A stretch of DNA of 64,000 bases from Gammaproteobacteria bacterium (GCA_013152545.1 JAADGF010000009.1:62001-126000), one strand, 5' to 3'; positions 9,828-23,141 are shown, counted from the first letter of the stretch. Notes: generated by a model from the letters alone, not told the origin. Program-made: numbers and translations.

Positions 9828-9899
9828 GATGACATGACTCCTGAACTTAAAAATCGCAAACCCTATCCATGAAGTTTCATCAGTGAATAATAAAAAAGA

Positions 9900-10286
9900 T
9901 TAGAATAAAAACACGTTGCGCGATAACGCCACCATCACAATGTAGGAAAATGTAATAATGGCCAAAATATAAGCAACAACTCTTACAGCCTGACGCTTTG
10001 CGAGTCGCATTACAATGAAGCCCAGCAAGATATAAACCACCAATGCCACAATTTTTGCTGTCAACCAAACATCTACAAACGGTATTTTTGCAAGCTCAAC
10101 GGCCAGAATAACAGCACTTAGCAACAGGACAGTATCAATAACATGCGGCGCTATTCGAAGCCACTGATGATCCAAGCGTGATGAACCGATAATTTTAAGA
10201 TAGCCTCTTACGCTGAACCCGACAATCGATAGTAACGCCGCTGCAACATGAACAAACTTTAATAGTATATACATCAAAATAAACAC
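9900..10286 (-). CDS. SirB2-family integral membrane protein
   Basis: 128 residues with four predicted membrane helices (about residues 4-24, 47-65, 72-93 and 101-122). The motif LKFVHVAAALLSIVGFSVRGYLK at the start and HVIDTVLLLSAVILA in the second helix are typical of SirB2 (invasion gene up-regulator) proteins, a widespread gammaproteobacterial family of unknown biochemical function. His12 and His48 are conserved in the family and could bind haem or metal, which is inference. Same strand as the downstream globin and possibly co-transcribed with it. Confidence 0.85.
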   Translation of the reverse strand: MFILMYILLKFVHVAAALLSIVGFSVRGYLKIIGSSRLDHQWLRIAPHVIDTVLLLSAVILAVELAKIPFVDVWLTAKIVALVVYILLGFIVMRLAKRQAVRVVAYILAIITFSYIVMVALSRNVFLF

Positions 10287-10419
10287 TCAAAAATTGATAT
10301 AAGTTATAAAACGCCATTATTTCGGTGAAAAAAACAGGTAAACGCCACACTGTTTCCTTGTCATCGAACAAATCAACGGTAATCTGAATCGTTACTGAAC
10401 ATTTAAGGACTCCGGCTAA

Positions 10420-10451
10420 GTAGTGACAAACCTGAGTAGTGACAAACCTGA
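10420..10451. repeat. Perfect tandem duplication, 2 x 16 bp
   Basis: Two exact adjacent copies of GTAGTGACAAACCTGA in the gap before the FNR-like gene. Confidence 0.9.
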
Positions 10452-10460
10452 TAGAATGAG

Positions 10461-10486
10461 TATATACCCATACCGCCTGAAATTTA
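10461..10486. repeat. Solitary end of MITE-like family
   Basis: TATATACCCATACCGCCTGA followed by AATTTA matches the inverted end of the family with a few changes. No matching second end is clear. Confidence 0.35.
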
Positions 10487-10737
10487 TTTTCCTTGCAATG
10501 AAATAAGCATAACTCACACGATCACTTAACTTCCAACCTTATGGATTTTTATCGCCAAACGCAGTAGGTTCAACTGAGTTGTTGGACTCCCTCTTACCCC
10601 ACTTCGCTGACTCATTCTAAATTCTTACCTTATTCAAACTAAGTGTCTGTAAATCGGTTGCCCAAAATTAACTCAGGCGTTACGATGATACCTAACACCC
10701 CCACCATTAAAACGGTCACGAAATAAGCGGTTATTGC

Positions 10738-11496
10738 ATGTCAGCACAAATACAGGATTCAAAAACCCCCTCTCAACTCAATATCGATTGCAAAAATTGC
10801 GCATTGGAAAAAATGTGTTTCCCAGCAAAAATAGACGCTGAAGAACTCGTTGAATTTAACCAGTTGGTTATTCATCATAAGCCTGCGAAACGTGGACAAT
10901 ACTGGTATCGCGCTGAGCAACAGTTTCGTTCAATTTTTGTAGTTCGTTCAGGTTGCGTCAAAACATTGGTTATCACTCGCGCAGGAAATCAACAAATACG
11001 TGGATTTTATCTACCTGGAGAAATGTTTGGCCTGGATGCCCTGGGTACTGGTCGCTACACAACGTCTGCGCAAGTACTACAATCCAGTAGCGTGTGTGAA
11101 ATACCGTTTTCAAAGTTAGATGAAATTTGCTCCTTGTTACCCAGTTTACAACGACAACTATTACACATCATGAGCAAAGAAATTCACAACGAGCAATGTT
11201 TGATTGCTATGCTAGGAAATACCACTGCTGAAGAACGAGTCGCTGCTTTTTTATGTAGCATGTCACAACGCTTTTCACTGCGTGGTTTTTCAGCCAATGA
11301 ATTTATCCTCGGCATGCCAAGAATCGATATTGGCAACTATCTTGGGTTAGCAGTAGAAACCGTGTGTCGCGTTATTACCCGCTTTCAAAAAAAACGTCTG
11401 TTAACCGCGCAGGGAAAACATATAAAAATTTTGAAACTGGAGCAACTCTATGAAACAGCCAGTGTAACACTGCCTTGCACAAGTGCACCGCATTAG
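10738..11496 (+). CDS. fnr: FNR/ANR-type oxygen-sensing transcription regulator
   Basis: 252-residue CRP/FNR-family activator of anaerobic or microaerobic genes. The N-terminal cysteine cluster C18-x2-C21-x5-C27 and a further Cys in SSVCEIPF correspond to the four ligands of the oxygen-labile [4Fe-4S] cluster in E. coli FNR. A cAMP-receptor-like beta-roll spans about residues 50-140. The helix-turn-helix MPRIDIGNYLGLAVETVCRV is nearly the FNR sequence, with the ExxxR recognition helix, so it should bind TTGAT-N4-ATCAA sites. It is followed 70 bases later by ppsA on the same strand. Start is the first ATG. Confidence 0.93.
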   Translation: MSAQIQDSKTPSQLNIDCKNCALEKMCFPAKIDAEELVEFNQLVIHHKPAKRGQYWYRAEQQFRSIFVVRSGCVKTLVITRAGNQQIRGFYLPGEMFGLDALGTGRYTTSAQVLQSSSVCEIPFSKLDEICSLLPSLQRQLLHIMSKEIHNEQCLIAMLGNTTAEERVAAFLCSMSQRFSLRGFSANEFILGMPRIDIGNYLGLAVETVCRVITRFQKKRLLTAQGKHIKILKLEQLYETASVTLPCTSAPH

Positions 11497-11566
11497 GTAT
11501 CACTTATGTCACCCTAAAATTCTCGCACTACGGTAGCGATAAACACAATATCAAGAGGAAAGTACA

Positions 11567-13933
11567 GTGATAAACTATACAATCGATTTCAGTGTATTGG
11601 GAATAAATGATATTGGTCAGGTTGGCGGTAAAAATGCATCTTTAGGGGAAATGATCTCTGGCCTTTCCTCTGCGGGGGTTAAAGTGCCCGGTGGGTTTGC
11701 TACCACAGCGGATGCGTTCCGGGAATTCCTTGAACAAGATGGACTGACCACAAAAATTAATAAACACCTCAATGCGTTGGATATTGAAGACGTGCAAGCC
11801 TTAGCATCAACGGGGCAGACCATACGCAGCCTGATTATGGCTACCCCCATTCCTGCCGCCTTGGAACAAGCCATTACACAGGCTTACCAACACATGGATA
11901 CTGAATCAACAACGGTAGCGGTGCGATCTTCAGCAACGGCGGAAGATCTGCCCGACGCCTCCTTTGCAGGCCAGCAAGAGACCTTTCTCAATGTAAACGG
12001 TTTAAAGAATGTGCTCATAGCCATTAAAAACGTATTTGCCTCTCTCTACAATGATCGCGCCATTGCTTATCGTGTTCATAAAGGATTCAAGCACAGCGAT
12101 GTGGCTATATCGGCCGGCATTCAGCGAATGGTACGCAGCGACATTGGTGCCAGTGGCGTGATATTTACAGTGGATACTGAGTCTGGTTTTAGTGATGTGG
12201 TGCTTATCACTGGTGCCTACGGACTTGGTGAAACAGTGGTACAAGGCGCTGTTAATCCTGATGAGTTTTATGTCCACAAACCCACCCTCCTCGCTAAACG
12301 GCCCGCCATATTGCGACGACAATTGGGTACTAAAATCATCAAAATGATTTACCAGAACACCAGTAGTAGCTTCGATCAAAGCACCCAAGTTGTGGATGTT
12401 AACGACCAAGAGCGCCTTCGATTTTGCCTTACTGATGAACAAATCGAAACCTTGGCGCATCAAGCCATCATCATTGAAAATCACTATCAGCGCCCGATGG
12501 ACATTGAGTGGGCGCTGGATGGTAATAACCAGCAAATTTATATTGTACAAGCACGTCCTGAGACCGTTAAAAGTCAAGCCGACAAACACCAGATAGAACG
12601 TTACAAGCTTAAGCAACAAGGCGAACGACTCTGCTCAGGGCGCTCTATTGGTGCTAAAATTGGCGACGGTCCTGTTCGGATCATCAATGACATATCACAA
12701 ATGGACAAAATAAAACCCGGCGACGTGCTGGTCACCGACATGACCGACCCCGACTGGGAACCAATAATGAAACGAGCAGCGGCGATTGTCACCAATCGCG
12801 GCGGTCGCACCTGTCATGCCGCTATTATTGCCCGCGAACTAGGCATACCCGCCGTTGTAGGTTGCGGTAATGCCACAACAATTCTACCTGACAACAAAGC
12901 GGTTACGGTATCCTGTGCTGAAGGTGATACGGGTAATATATACAAAGGAATACTTGGCTTCAGGATCGAACGCAGTAACACCCGTGAAATACCAGATCTC
13001 CCCGTTAAAATCATGATGAACGTGGGCAACCCTGAGCGCGCATTTGATTTTTCCACTATCCCCAACGCGGGTGTTGGTCTTGCTCGACTGGAGTTTATTA
13101 TTACTCGCATGATCGGCATACACCCAAAAGCACTTTTGGAATTCGATCAGCAATCACCGGCATTAAAAAAAGAAATTCAACAACGCACAGCCGCTTACCC
13201 CGACCCCGTCAGTTTTTACACGGAAAAACTCGTGGAAGGCATTAGCACGCTCGCTGCCGCATTTTATCCCAACCCGGTTATTGTGCGCACCTCTGACTTT
13301 AAGTCCAATGAATATGAGCACCTGCTGGGTGGTGATCGATATGAACCACACGAAGAAAACCCCATGATCGGTTTTCGTGGTGCATCGCGTTATATCTCTG
13401 AAGAATTTCGTCCCTGTTTTGAACTAGAGTGCCGTGCATTAAAAAAAGTTCGTGATGACATGGGACTAACCAACGTGGAAATAATGATCCCCTTTACCCG
13501 CACAGTGTCAGAAGCTCAACAAGTGGTGGCGTTATTGGCGGCGAATGGACTGAAACGGGGTGAAAATGGATTGCGCATCATCATGATGTGTGAAATCCCA
13601 TCCAATGCATTACTCGCCGAGGAATTTTTACAATACTTTGATGGTTTCTCCATAGGCTCCAATGATCTTACGCAACTGACGCTAGGGCTTGATCGAGACT
13701 CAGGCTTGATAGCATCCATGTTTGATGAACGTGATCCTGCCGTGTTAAAACTGCTGAAAATGGCCATACAGGCCTGTCATGCACAAAATAAATACGTGGG
13801 CATATGCGGTCAAGGTCCGTCAGACCATCCAGATTTTGCAAAATGGCTACTGCACGAAAAAATCAGCAGTATTTCGCTTAACCCAGACGCCGTATTAAAA
13901 ACCGCTTTCTTTCTGGCTGAAAAACAAACCTGA
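11567..13933 (+). CDS. ppsA: Phosphoenolpyruvate synthase
   Basis: Converts pyruvate, ATP and water to phosphoenolpyruvate, AMP and phosphate for gluconeogenesis. 788 residues, full length. Order: N-terminal ATP-grasp domain ([33 protein letters not shown]), the swivelling phosphohistidine domain with [21 protein letters not shown] (His417), and the C-terminal PEP/pyruvate barrel with [13 protein letters not shown]. The start is GTG at 11567, preceded by AAGAGGAAAG as ribosome-binding site. The next gene encodes its regulatory kinase/phosphorylase, 11 bases on, an arrangement that supports the assignment. Confidence 0.97.
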   Translation: MINYTIDFSVLGINDIGQVGGKNASLGEMISGLSSAGVKVPGGFATTADAFREFLEQDGLTTKINKHLNALDIEDVQALASTGQTIRSLIMATPIPAALEQAITQAYQHMDTESTTVAVRSSATAEDLPDASFAGQQETFLNVNGLKNVLIAIKNVFASLYNDRAIAYRVHKGFKHSDVAISAGIQRMVRSDIGASGVIFTVDTESGFSDVVLITGAYGLGETVVQGAVNPDEFYVHKPTLLAKRPAILRRQLGTKIIKMIYQNTSSSFDQSTQVVDVNDQERLRFCLTDEQIETLAHQAIIIENHYQRPMDIEWALDGNNQQIYIVQARPETVKSQADKHQIERYKLKQQGERLCSGRSIGAKIGDGPVRIINDISQMDKIKPGDVLVTDMTDPDWEPIMKRAAAIVTNRGGRTCHAAIIARELGIPAVVGCGNATTILPDNKAVTVSCAEGDTGNIYKGILGFRIERSNTREIPDLPVKIMMNVGNPERAFDFSTIPNAGVGLARLEFIITRMIGIHPKALLEFDQQSPALKKEIQQRTAAYPDPVSFYTEKLVEGISTLAAAFYPNPVIVRTSDFKSNEYEHLLGGDRYEPHEENPMIGFRGASRYISEEFRPCFELECRALKKVRDDMGLTNVEIMIPFTRTVSEAQQVVALLAANGLKRGENGLRIIMMCEIPSNALLAEEFLQYFDGFSIGSNDLTQLTLGLDRDSGLIASMFDERDPAVLKLLKMAIQACHAQNKYVGICGQGPSDHPDFAKWLLHEKISSISLNPDAVLKTAFFLAEKQT

Positions 13934-13944
13934 ATGCATCCTGC

Positions 13945-14781
13945 TTGAAGATGCCCGATACGAAACGCAACGTATTTTTTTTATCAGACCGCACCGGTAT
14001 TACGGCGGAAACCCTTGGGCTTAGCCTGTTAACCCAGTTCGACAGCATCGAATTTCATCACACCATCCTGCCCTTCATTGATACCTGTGACAAAGCGCGG
14101 CACGCTGTCCAGAAAATCAATAGGGCCGCACAACAAACGACTTGCCAACCTTTACTTTTTAGCACCATCATTAATGAGAAAATACGTCAAATCATCGCAA
14201 CAAGTAATGGCGTCTTATTCGATTTATTTGCAACGTTTATCAGTCCGTTGGAGAATGAGTTAAACAGACCCTCCTCAACGCTGGTTGGGCGAGCGCATGG
14301 CAGGGGGCAGGAATCACATTATAAAGAAAGAATCGATGCTGTAAACTTCGCATTACATAACGATGATGGCGCCAGCACACACGACTACCCGGCAGCAGAT
14401 GTCATCCTGCTTGGCGTATCACGCACGGGCAAAACCCCTACCTGTCTTTATCTCGCGTTACAATACGGCATTAAAGCAGCAAATTATCCATTGACCGAGG
14501 AGGACATGAATTCCCGACACCTTCCGACCCTATTAGCGCCTTATCAAAACAAGCTATTTGCGCTAACCATTAACCCCTTGCGCCTGCATGAAATCAGAGA
14601 AGAGCGTCTTCCCAACAGCCGATACGCATCACAGGCCCAGTGTGAACATGAAGTTCAGTCGGCTGAAAACATCTTTCGCCACCAGCGAGTCGCCTTTCTT
14701 GACACCAGTAGCGCATCCATTGAAGAAATCGCAACCACCTTACTCCAGCAATGCGGTTTACAGCGACGTTTGCTTGGTTAG
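13945..14781 (+). CDS. ppsR: PEP synthase regulatory kinase/pyrophosphorylase
   Basis: Bifunctional protein of the DUF299 family that inactivates PEP synthase by ADP-dependent phosphorylation of a threonine and reactivates it by phosphate-dependent removal. 278 residues. The N-terminal FFLSDRTGITAETLGLSLL and the P-loop-like GVSRTGKTPTCLYLALQYG near residue 155 are the family signatures. The longest frame begins at TTG 13945; ATG at 13951 (MPDTKRNVFF) is the likelier start. Coupled to ppsA by an 11-base gap and probably in its operon. Confidence 0.95.
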   Translation: MKMPDTKRNVFFLSDRTGITAETLGLSLLTQFDSIEFHHTILPFIDTCDKARHAVQKINRAAQQTTCQPLLFSTIINEKIRQIIATSNGVLFDLFATFISPLENELNRPSSTLVGRAHGRGQESHYKERIDAVNFALHNDDGASTHDYPAADVILLGVSRTGKTPTCLYLALQYGIKAANYPLTEEDMNSRHLPTLLAPYQNKLFALTINPLRLHEIREERLPNSRYASQAQCEHEVQSAENIFRHQRVAFLDTSSASIEEIATTLLQQCGLQRRLLG

Positions 14782-14825
14782 GCATGGTTTATGATGCTTG
14801 AATAAACAAGTGGATCTTTTTAAAG

Positions 14826-15725
14826 TTACATACTCGTTGCACCTAACCCCTGCCGTAGCACCGCTATGCGCTCGTCCAAGGGTGGGTGTGACATGAACAA
14901 GCGTTTTAAACCAGTGGCAACACCACCGGAAATACCAAACGCGGCTAATTGGTCTGGCAGATGAGGCTGGTTAGCCGATGATTTAAGGCGTTCCAGGGCT
15001 GATATCATTTTCTGGCGGCCAGCTAAATGAGCGCCACCTGCATCAGCACGAAATTCTCGTTGGCGACTAAACCACATCACTATAATACTTGCCAATACAC
15101 CTAATACAATTTCAGCAACAATCGCCGTAATCCAGAAAGCAGGACCATGTCCTCGTTCCACTTTAAAAATAACCCGATCAACGACATGTCCGATAACACG
15201 GGATAAAAAGATAACAAAGGTATTCACAACACCTTGAATCAACGCCAACGTAATCATGTCGCCATTGGCGACATGCGAAACCTCATGTGCCAGCACCGCT
15301 TCAGCTTCATCTTGTGTCATGGCGTTCAATAAACCGGTACTGACAGCCACTAACGCGTTGTTACGCGACATACCTGTTGCAAACGCATTGATATCCGGTG
15401 AATCGTAAACAGCGACCTCTGGCATTCCAATGTTGGCATTTTTCGCTTGCTGCTGAACGGTATTCATTAACCATTGTTCAGTGCTATTTTGGGGAGATTG
15501 AATCACTTTTGCGCGGGTAAATCGCTTAGCAGTCCATTTTGATATTGCCAGGGAAATAAAAGAACCGCCAAAACCAAACACAGCAGCAAACACTAATAAG
15601 CTGTTTATATCCAACCCAACGCCTTGTTCGTCTAAAATACTTTCGACACCGAGAACTCGCAGCGTAACGCCTAACACTAATATTATCGCTATATTGGTCG
15701 CCAAAAATAACACCATTCGTTTCAT
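14826..15725 (-). CDS. htpX: Membrane zinc metalloprotease HtpX
   Basis: 299-residue M48 protease of the inner membrane that degrades misfolded membrane proteins. Two N-terminal membrane helices (about residues 4-22 and 40-60), the zinc motif HEVSH within [14 protein letters not shown], a second pair of helices (about 160-210), and the third zinc ligand region [19 protein letters not shown]. Length and architecture are standard. It is convergent with ppsR and separated from parC by 271 bases without a visible terminator. Confidence 0.96.
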   Translation of the reverse strand: MKRMVLFLATNIAIILVLGVTLRVLGVESILDEQGVGLDINSLLVFAAVFGFGGSFISLAISKWTAKRFTRAKVIQSPQNSTEQWLMNTVQQQAKNANIGMPEVAVYDSPDINAFATGMSRNNALVAVSTGLLNAMTQDEAEAVLAHEVSHVANGDMITLALIQGVVNTFVIFLSRVIGHVVDRVIFKVERGHGPAFWITAIVAEIVLGVLASIIVMWFSRQREFRADAGGAHLAGRQKMISALERLKSSANQPHLPDQLAAFGISGGVATGLKRLFMSHPPLDERIAVLRQGLGATSM

Positions 15726-15996
15726 CTAACACTCCAAAAGTCCAGTCGTTTTATCCCAGTGAATACCCACAGAACATACCCTTATGTCTGGACATTTTCC
15801 TGTAACTACTCAGCTTACCTTTACTCTAAGCAGGTACTGATATACTTCAACAATCAGACTGAAAAGATCTCCATGCCGTGTGACAATCATCATGGACAAG
15901 CCGCCTCAATTCAGTCCACTTTCCTGTTTGTAATATGTGGCTCGTTAAACGTTAATTCAAGTATTTAGTGCTTGTTTAAAACAAGACTCTTGTGCA

Positions 15997-18252
15997 TCAA
16001 TTATCCTCGGTTTCAAGCCGGTCAACTTTTTGTAATCCCCTTGGTAATTTGCTGCCACGACGCCCTCTTTCGCCCATATAATGCTCCAAGTCTGATGACT
16101 TTATTGTTACATGACGCTTACCAGCATAAACCGTCAGGCTGCCACTGGCGGAAATGCGGGTCAAACCAACCAAGTACTCCTCACGGGAGGTTGCCCGTGC
16201 TGTCGGTATTCCAATAATTTTGATACCCTTACCTTTCGCTAAAATTGGCAACTCAGCAGCGCTTGTCACCAGCATTCGACCTTGGTTGGTGATAGCAGCA
16301 ACACGATCGGTTTCCATATTCTTGATCAAGCCAGGCGCAAGGACCTGAGCCTCTTTAGGTGGCTTAAGCACTGCTTTACCCGCTTTGTTCTTAGTGTATA
16401 ACTCACCCAACTGTGCGATAAACCCGTATCCGGCATCACTGGCGATTAAATAATGGCTGTCATTCCCTCCCATCATAAGCCCAACAAAGCGGGCACCTGC
16501 CGGTGGGTTAACACGACCAGTGAGAGGCTCCCCTTGCCCTCGTGCCGAGGGTAAGGTGTGAGCTTGTATTGAATATGCACGACCGGTTGAGTCCATAAAC
16601 ACGGCGACTTGATTGCTTTTACCTTGAACCGAAGCAAGATAACTATCCCCCGATTTGTAATTGAGGGTTGTCGGGTCTACATCGTGACCTTTTGCCGCCC
16701 GTATCCAACCTTTTTGAGATAGCACTACGGTGACTGGCTCAGAACTGATAAGGCTGGTTGCATCGATAGCCTTGGCGACGTCCCGCTCTATAATAACTGA
16801 ACGTCGTTCATCACCAAATTTTTCCGCATCAGTAATAATTTCTTTTTTGATCAGGCTTTTCATCCGCTGTTTGGATTTGAGTATTTGCTCCAACATATCC
16901 CGCTCTTCACCAAGCGTTTGCTGTTCGCCGCGTATTTTTATTTCCTCTAGCTTGGCGAGATGCCTCAACTTTAATTCCAAAATTGCTTCGGCTTGTAAAT
17001 CGGTTATTTTAAAATGCTTCATCAACACAGCTTTGGGCTTATCCTCTGTGCGAATAATCCGGATTACCTCATCAATATTGAGATATGCGATCAATAAACC
17101 ATCCAGTATATGTAAGCGTGCCAGCACTTTATCCAAACGGTATTGCAATCGACGTCGCACAGTTTCGGTGCGAAACGCCAGCCATTCTTTTAAGATTGTA
17201 CGCAGGTCTTTGACTTGTGGGCGGCCATTAAGCCCAACCATATTAAGATTAACTCGGTAGGTTTTTTCCAAATCGGTGGTGGCAAACAGGTGTGACATAA
17301 GCTCCTGAGTGTTAATACGATTGGAACGCGGTATGATAACTAAACGAGTAGGATTTTCGTGGTCTGACTCATCGCGCAAATCCTCTACCATTGGCAATTT
17401 CTTGGCTTGCATTTGCGCGGCCACCTGCTCTAATAACTTGGCACCAGACACTTGGTAGGGTAACTCTGTAACAACAATTTCGCCACCGTCATGCTCCCAC
17501 TTCGCTCGCATACGAACACTACCATTACCCGTTTCATAAATGTTTAAAAGATCTTCCTTACCACTGATAATCTCCGCACCAGTCGGATAATCGGGACCCT
17601 TTATATGTTCACATATCTCTTTGATGGTGGCTTTGGGTTCTTCCAATAACCGTATACACGCTGCCGCCACTTCGTTCAAGTTGTGTGGAGGTATGTCAGT
17701 GGCCATACCAACAGCAATGCCTGTTGTACCGTTTAATAACACATTTGGTAACCGAGACGGCAAAATGGACGGCTCATCCAAGGTGCCGTCAAAATTGGGC
17801 ACCCACTCAACGGTTCCCTGCGCCACTTCAGACAATAACACCTGCGCATAAGCCGATAACCGTGATTCGGTGTATCGCATGGCTGCAAATGACTTTGGGT
17901 CATCCATGGAACCGAAGTTACCTTGCCCATCGATCAACGGATACCGATAACTAAAAGGTTGGGCCATTAAAACCATGGCTTCATAGCAGGCGGAATCGCC
18001 ATGCGGATGAAATTTCCCTAATACATCACCCACGGTACGTGCTGATTTTTTATGTTTTGCAGTAGCGTTCAAGCCCAACTCGGACATTGCATAAACAATT
18101 CGCCGCTGCACAGGCTTTAGGCCGTCACCAATGTACGGTAAAGCACGATCCAAAATAACATACATGGAGTATTCCAAGTAGGCTTTTTCGGTAAACTCCC
18201 TTAACGGTAGCCGCTCAATACCTTCGTAGTTGATTTCCCCGGCTTCACTCAT
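15997..18252 (-). CDS. parC: DNA topoisomerase IV subunit A
   Basis: Breakage-reunion subunit of topoisomerase IV, which unlinks daughter chromosomes. About 751 residues. The catalytic tyrosine region [12 protein letters not shown] and the quinolone-region sequence [25 protein letters not shown] are visible, followed by the long coiled-coil arm ([17 protein letters not shown]) and the C-terminal beta-pinwheel. I place the start at the ATG of [11 protein letters not shown] (18252); the frame remains open to a GTG at 18264. Paired with parE downstream of it in transcription order reversed: parE lies upstream on the same strand. Confidence 0.97.
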   Translation of the reverse strand: MSEAGEINYEGIERLPLREFTEKAYLEYSMYVILDRALPYIGDGLKPVQRRIVYAMSELGLNATAKHKKSARTVGDVLGKFHPHGDSACYEAMVLMAQPFSYRYPLIDGQGNFGSMDDPKSFAAMRYTESRLSAYAQVLLSEVAQGTVEWVPNFDGTLDEPSILPSRLPNVLLNGTTGIAVGMATDIPPHNLNEVAAACIRLLEEPKATIKEICEHIKGPDYPTGAEIISGKEDLLNIYETGNGSVRMRAKWEHDGGEIVVTELPYQVSGAKLLEQVAAQMQAKKLPMVEDLRDESDHENPTRLVIIPRSNRINTQELMSHLFATTDLEKTYRVNLNMVGLNGRPQVKDLRTILKEWLAFRTETVRRRLQYRLDKVLARLHILDGLLIAYLNIDEVIRIIRTEDKPKAVLMKHFKITDLQAEAILELKLRHLAKLEEIKIRGEQQTLGEERDMLEQILKSKQRMKSLIKKEIITDAEKFGDERRSVIIERDVAKAIDATSLISSEPVTVVLSQKGWIRAAKGHDVDPTTLNYKSGDSYLASVQGKSNQVAVFMDSTGRAYSIQAHTLPSARGQGEPLTGRVNPPAGARFVGLMMGGNDSHYLIASDAGYGFIAQLGELYTKNKAGKAVLKPPKEAQVLAPGLIKNMETDRVAAITNQGRMLVTSAAELPILAKGKGIKIIGIPTARATSREEYLVGLTRISASGSLTVYAGKRHVTIKSSDLEHYMGERGRRGSKLPRGLQKVDRLETEDN

Positions 18253-18475
18253 AATGATTACCACTCACCGATTTGTTCATTAAAATTTTCCAAGCTCTCA
18301 TTGATTAAACCCTAAACCTATGCTGCCAATGTTTGTTTAATCAGATTTTCAGTTAGAACGAACACCAACAGTAGGCACCGCAGGCGAATACAGACTAAAT
18401 CTGAGCATCAAATAGGGACATTATTTACGTGCATTGTTCCTGATAAATGGGGTATTACTACATGTCCATTCCTTA

Positions 18476-20377
<1,902 letters not shown>

Positions 20378-20390
20378 TCACACTGTGGTC

Positions 20391-20411
20391 CGAATTCATC
20401 AGTTGATCGCT
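20391..20411 (+). repeat. Short dispersed repeat B, copy 1
   Basis: Contains AATTCATCAGTTGATCGCT. First of three closely spaced copies upstream of parE; related copies lie at 39739 and 48499. Confidence 0.5.
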
Positions 20412-20520
20412 CCAAAATTGTAAACTTGTTGATCGCGATTGTTATTTCCATCATCCATCAAGGATAGGCCTGCATTCGCGACCCGGAATTTACGGCTGGA
20501 GTATTCTAACTAGAATCAAG

Positions 20521-20542
20521 CCTAAATTCATCCGTTGATCGC
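20521..20542 (+). repeat. Short dispersed repeat B, copy 2
   Basis: Contains CCTAAATTCATCCGTTGATC, one mismatch from copy 1 in the shared core. Confidence 0.5.
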
Positions 20543-20599
20543 TAAAATGTCACATTAAGCGGTTGATGATAAGAGGGTTTCTTATTAATGGCATCTTTA

Positions 20600-20622
20600 A
20601 CCTAAATTAATCAGTTGAATCT
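20600..20622 (+). repeat. Short dispersed repeat B, copy 3
   Basis: Contains CCTAAATTAATCAGTTGAAT; shares the CCTAAATT start with copy 2. Confidence 0.45.
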
Positions 20623-20815
20623 ACTGCGAACGCCTAGAGCACAGAATTTAAAAGACTTATTGGGGTTTTCTGAACTCACCGTATGGGTAAACTGAGAAGC
20701 TGATATTTACCAAGAGGGCACCTGCGAGCCCCCTCTGCACGGGTGTTTTCAGCCATAACCCGGCCAAGCCTGCCGCTCTGGCATCCGGATTCGGTCTTAC
20801 CAAGCATAATCACTG

Positions 20816-20835
20816 GCGTGCTATAGCGTGCTATA
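20816..20835. repeat. Perfect tandem duplication, 2 x 10 bp
   Basis: GCGTGCTATA twice in a row in the parE upstream gap. Confidence 0.7.
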
Positions 20836-20934
20836 CACACTATAAAATCGATTATTTCAAATTAAAGCAACTAGGACGGAGGGAATTAACGCCAACACAG
20901 CCGTTGAACCCATCGCGGAGGGAAGCCATTTGGA

Positions 20935-21046
20935 GCCCGATTATTGGATCAAATCAGACGAATATCGGCCCTATTTAACAAATTTAATCGGAAAATCTGG
21001 CCAAAATGAATTTACCGCAGCAGGTTTTTAATCTCGGACAGGCTCC
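20935..21046 (-). repeat. Degenerate IS-end-like repeat, copy 2
   Basis: Read on the minus strand it starts GGAGCCTGTCCGAGA, then CCTGCTG, CATTTTGG and CCGATATTCG, parallel to the sequence at 3548. No transposase frame is present. Confidence 0.4.
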
Positions 21047-21168
21047 TAGGGGGTGTTCAGTTAATGAGCTGACTAGAGCCCTACCCTGAGTTTATTCAAA
21101 TTTGATCAGATATAAAACATAATTCAGCAGGTGATTCGCAAAGCACATTATAACGCATCAAAAAAACA

Positions 21169-21753
21169 CTAATGTAAATCGTTACATAAAGAGTCACGTA
21201 TCGGCTGGGAAACGGGCGATACCGAAAAAGCATAATTATCATGTGCTATTCCCATATTAATAACGGCCGTTCCCTTTAATGCGGTTATCATGTCCTCTGT
21301 GAGCTCAAAACGCAGAAAATGTACAGCCGATGTTTTCTCTTCGGTGGTGCGCTCCAGGTCTTCATCGGCAATCGCGTAGACTTTGTCGAATCCTGCCACT
21401 TCAACCCAAACTTTATCTTCTATGCCAATGAGTTTTGCTAACGCAGCCCTGCGTTCATGTTCATCCGCATATTCCAGCATAAACGTTGCAGTCCAATTAC
21501 CACCATTAGGAATCAAGGGATTATAAGCATCCAGCTCTTCCTGAATACCTTCTGCCTCAAAAATACGTTCCACGCGTAACATTTCCTGAATCTGGTATTG
21601 AATCGTTAAACGGTCTTCGAAATAAAGTGTTGCATGTTCACCGATACGCACCTGACGGTGTTTTTTATGGGCTATCACTTTCGAACGGAAGTCTGCCCGC
21701 TCGGTGGCATACTGCTCCAGACTGAATAAGTCATTACAATTCAATTTTTTCAT
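21169..21753 (-). CDS. DUF3501 family protein
   Basis: 194 residues, soluble, biochemical function unknown. The pattern VRIGEHATLYFEDRLTIQYQIQEMLRVERIFEAEGIQEELDAYNPLIPNGGNWTATFMLEY is characteristic of DUF3501, a family that accompanies Fe-S oxidoreductase and rubrerythrin genes. Here it is the last of three such genes on the minus strand, 35 bases after the Fe-S protein. An AAGGA six bases before the second Met (MKKLNCND) favours that start over the one two codons upstream. A role in protection against peroxide or in metal handling is inferred from context only. Confidence 0.85.
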   Translation of the reverse strand: MKKLNCNDLFSLEQYATERADFRSKVIAHKKHRQVRIGEHATLYFEDRLTIQYQIQEMLRVERIFEAEGIQEELDAYNPLIPNGGNWTATFMLEYADEHERRAALAKLIGIEDKVWVEVAGFDKVYAIADEDLERTTEEKTSAVHFLRFELTEDMITALKGTAVINMGIAHDNYAFSVSPVSQPIRDSLCNDLH

Positions 21754-21788
21754 GGTCATTCCTTATGTAACACAAATGTATCGTCAAT

Positions 21789-23141
21789 TTACAAGCCGTA
21801 AGCGATTCGTAATAACGTCAGCGGATGCGTTGGAGTGTTATTGCCTTCTAAGCCATTTTCAATTTGATGCCCTGCCATGGGACAGTCACTGCTATAATAG
21901 TCACACTCCGCCTTGGCAACGCGATTTACAATGGGCTTGCAAATTTTCATGGATACTTCATGATATTCGGCTTTAACAGCGTAGGTACCATCATGACCAG
22001 AACATCGCTCTATCGTTTCGACGGAGGTATCCTGCACTAACTCCAGGCAGTCACGGGTTTTGAGTCCAATATTCTGAACACGTAAATGGCAGGCCACATG
22101 GTAGGCAATTTTTCCGAGCGATTGCTTAAATTCTATTTTCATCTTGCCCGCTTTGTGTCTCAACATAAGGTACTCAAAGGGATCAAAAATAGCATCACGC
22201 ACCAGCGCGACATCTGCATCATCAGGAAATATCAACGGTAATTCCTGTTTAAACATTAATGCGCACGAGGGAATCGGTGCAACAATGTCCCAGCCCTGCC
22301 GAACATAATCCGCCAACATGGGAATATTTGCCTCTTTTGCCTGCTTGACAGCGTCCAGATCGCCCAACTCCAGTTTTGGCATGCCACAACATTGCTCTTG
22401 CTGCGCCAATGTTACGGCGATTTCATTGTGCTGAAAAATCTTAATAAGATCCATACCCAGCTGCGGTTCATTATAGTTACCGTAACAGGTGGAAAACAGT
22501 ACTACACGACCTTTAGTGGTATCCGTTGCTTGCACTGCCTGATGATCACACTTTTCAAGCTGAGGAACCGCTTGCTTGCGTAAGGTATTACTGTGGTATT
22601 GAGGTAGAACTGCGTCAGTATGCACACCGAGGGCGCTTTTCAGCATCTTCCGGGCTATTGGGTTTTTATTCGCCGCATTAACGGTTTGTACCACAATGGG
22701 AATGCCTGCCAGTTTACCAACAGTATCCGTTGATGTGAGCAATTTATCACGAAAAGAAGCGCCTTGTTTTTTAAACTTGACCGCTTTAGCACGCAGCATC
22801 AAATGTGGAAAATCGAGATTCCATTCATGTGGTGGCACATAGGGACACTTGGTCATAAAACACATATCACACAAATAACAGTGATCAACGACATCCCAAT
22901 AGACTTTTTTATTAACGCTGTCCAGTTCCATTGATTCGGAATCGTCAATGGCATCGAACAATGTGGGAAAAGCATTGCAAAGATTAAAGCACCGCCGGCA
23001 ACCATGACAGATATCATAAACCCGCTCTAGTTCTTTATATAACGCATCTTCATCATAGAATGTCGGGTCCTGCCAATTAAGGGGGTGTCTCGTAGGCGCC
23101 TCTAAACTCCCTTCCCGGCGCGTATTAATTTGCTCGCTCAT
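21789..23141 (-). CDS. Heterodisulfide-reductase-like Fe-S protein
   Basis: 450 residues related to GlpC and HdrD. Two ferredoxin-type [4Fe-4S] motifs sit near the N-terminus (CHGCRRCFNLC and CYLCDMCFMTKCP, about residues 42-100). Two cysteine-rich CCG-type domains follow: EQCCGMPKLELGD near residue 252 and ACHLRVQNIG with RCSGHDGTYAVK near residues 350-385. It is probably a cytoplasmic or membrane-associated electron-transfer protein; the donor and acceptor are unknown. It sits between the rubrerythrin and DUF3501 genes, a combination seen together in many bacteria. Confidence 0.88.
   Translation of the reverse strand: MSEQINTRREGSLEAPTRHPLNWQDPTFYDEDALYKELERVYDICHGCRRCFNLCNAFPTLFDAIDDSESMELDSVNKKVYWDVVDHCYLCDMCFMTKCPYVPPHEWNLDFPHLMLRAKAVKFKKQGASFRDKLLTSTDTVGKLAGIPIVVQTVNAANKNPIARKMLKSALGVHTDAVLPQYHSNTLRKQAVPQLEKCDHQAVQATDTTKGRVVLFSTCYGNYNEPQLGMDLIKIFQHNEIAVTLAQQEQCCGMPKLELGDLDAVKQAKEANIPMLADYVRQGWDIVAPIPSCALMFKQELPLIFPDDADVALVRDAIFDPFEYLMLRHKAGKMKIEFKQSLGKIAYHVACHLRVQNIGLKTRDCLELVQDTSVETIERCSGHDGTYAVKAEYHEVSMKICKPIVNRVAKAECDYYSSDCPMAGHQIENGLEGNNTPTHPLTLLRIAYGL

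Larger units (their letters stand above)
10287..10737. other. Intergenic region, 451 bases, divergent promoters
   Basis: Lies between the SirB2-like gene (minus) and the FNR-like gene (plus). Holds an exact 16-bp tandem duplication (10420-10451) and one end of the MITE-like family (10461-10486). I found no perfect TTGAT-N4-ATCAA FNR site. Confidence 0.5.

Noticed and set aside
10287-10737. FNR binding site between the globin/SirB2 pair and the FNR-like gene
   Set aside because: No match to TTGAT-N4-ATCAA without several mismatches.
12002-12619. 205-codon minus-strand open frame
   Set aside because: Fully antisense to ppsA, whose frame carries clear catalytic motifs.
16730-17260. 176-codon plus-strand open frame, Ser/Arg-rich
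   Set aside because: Antisense shadow of parC.
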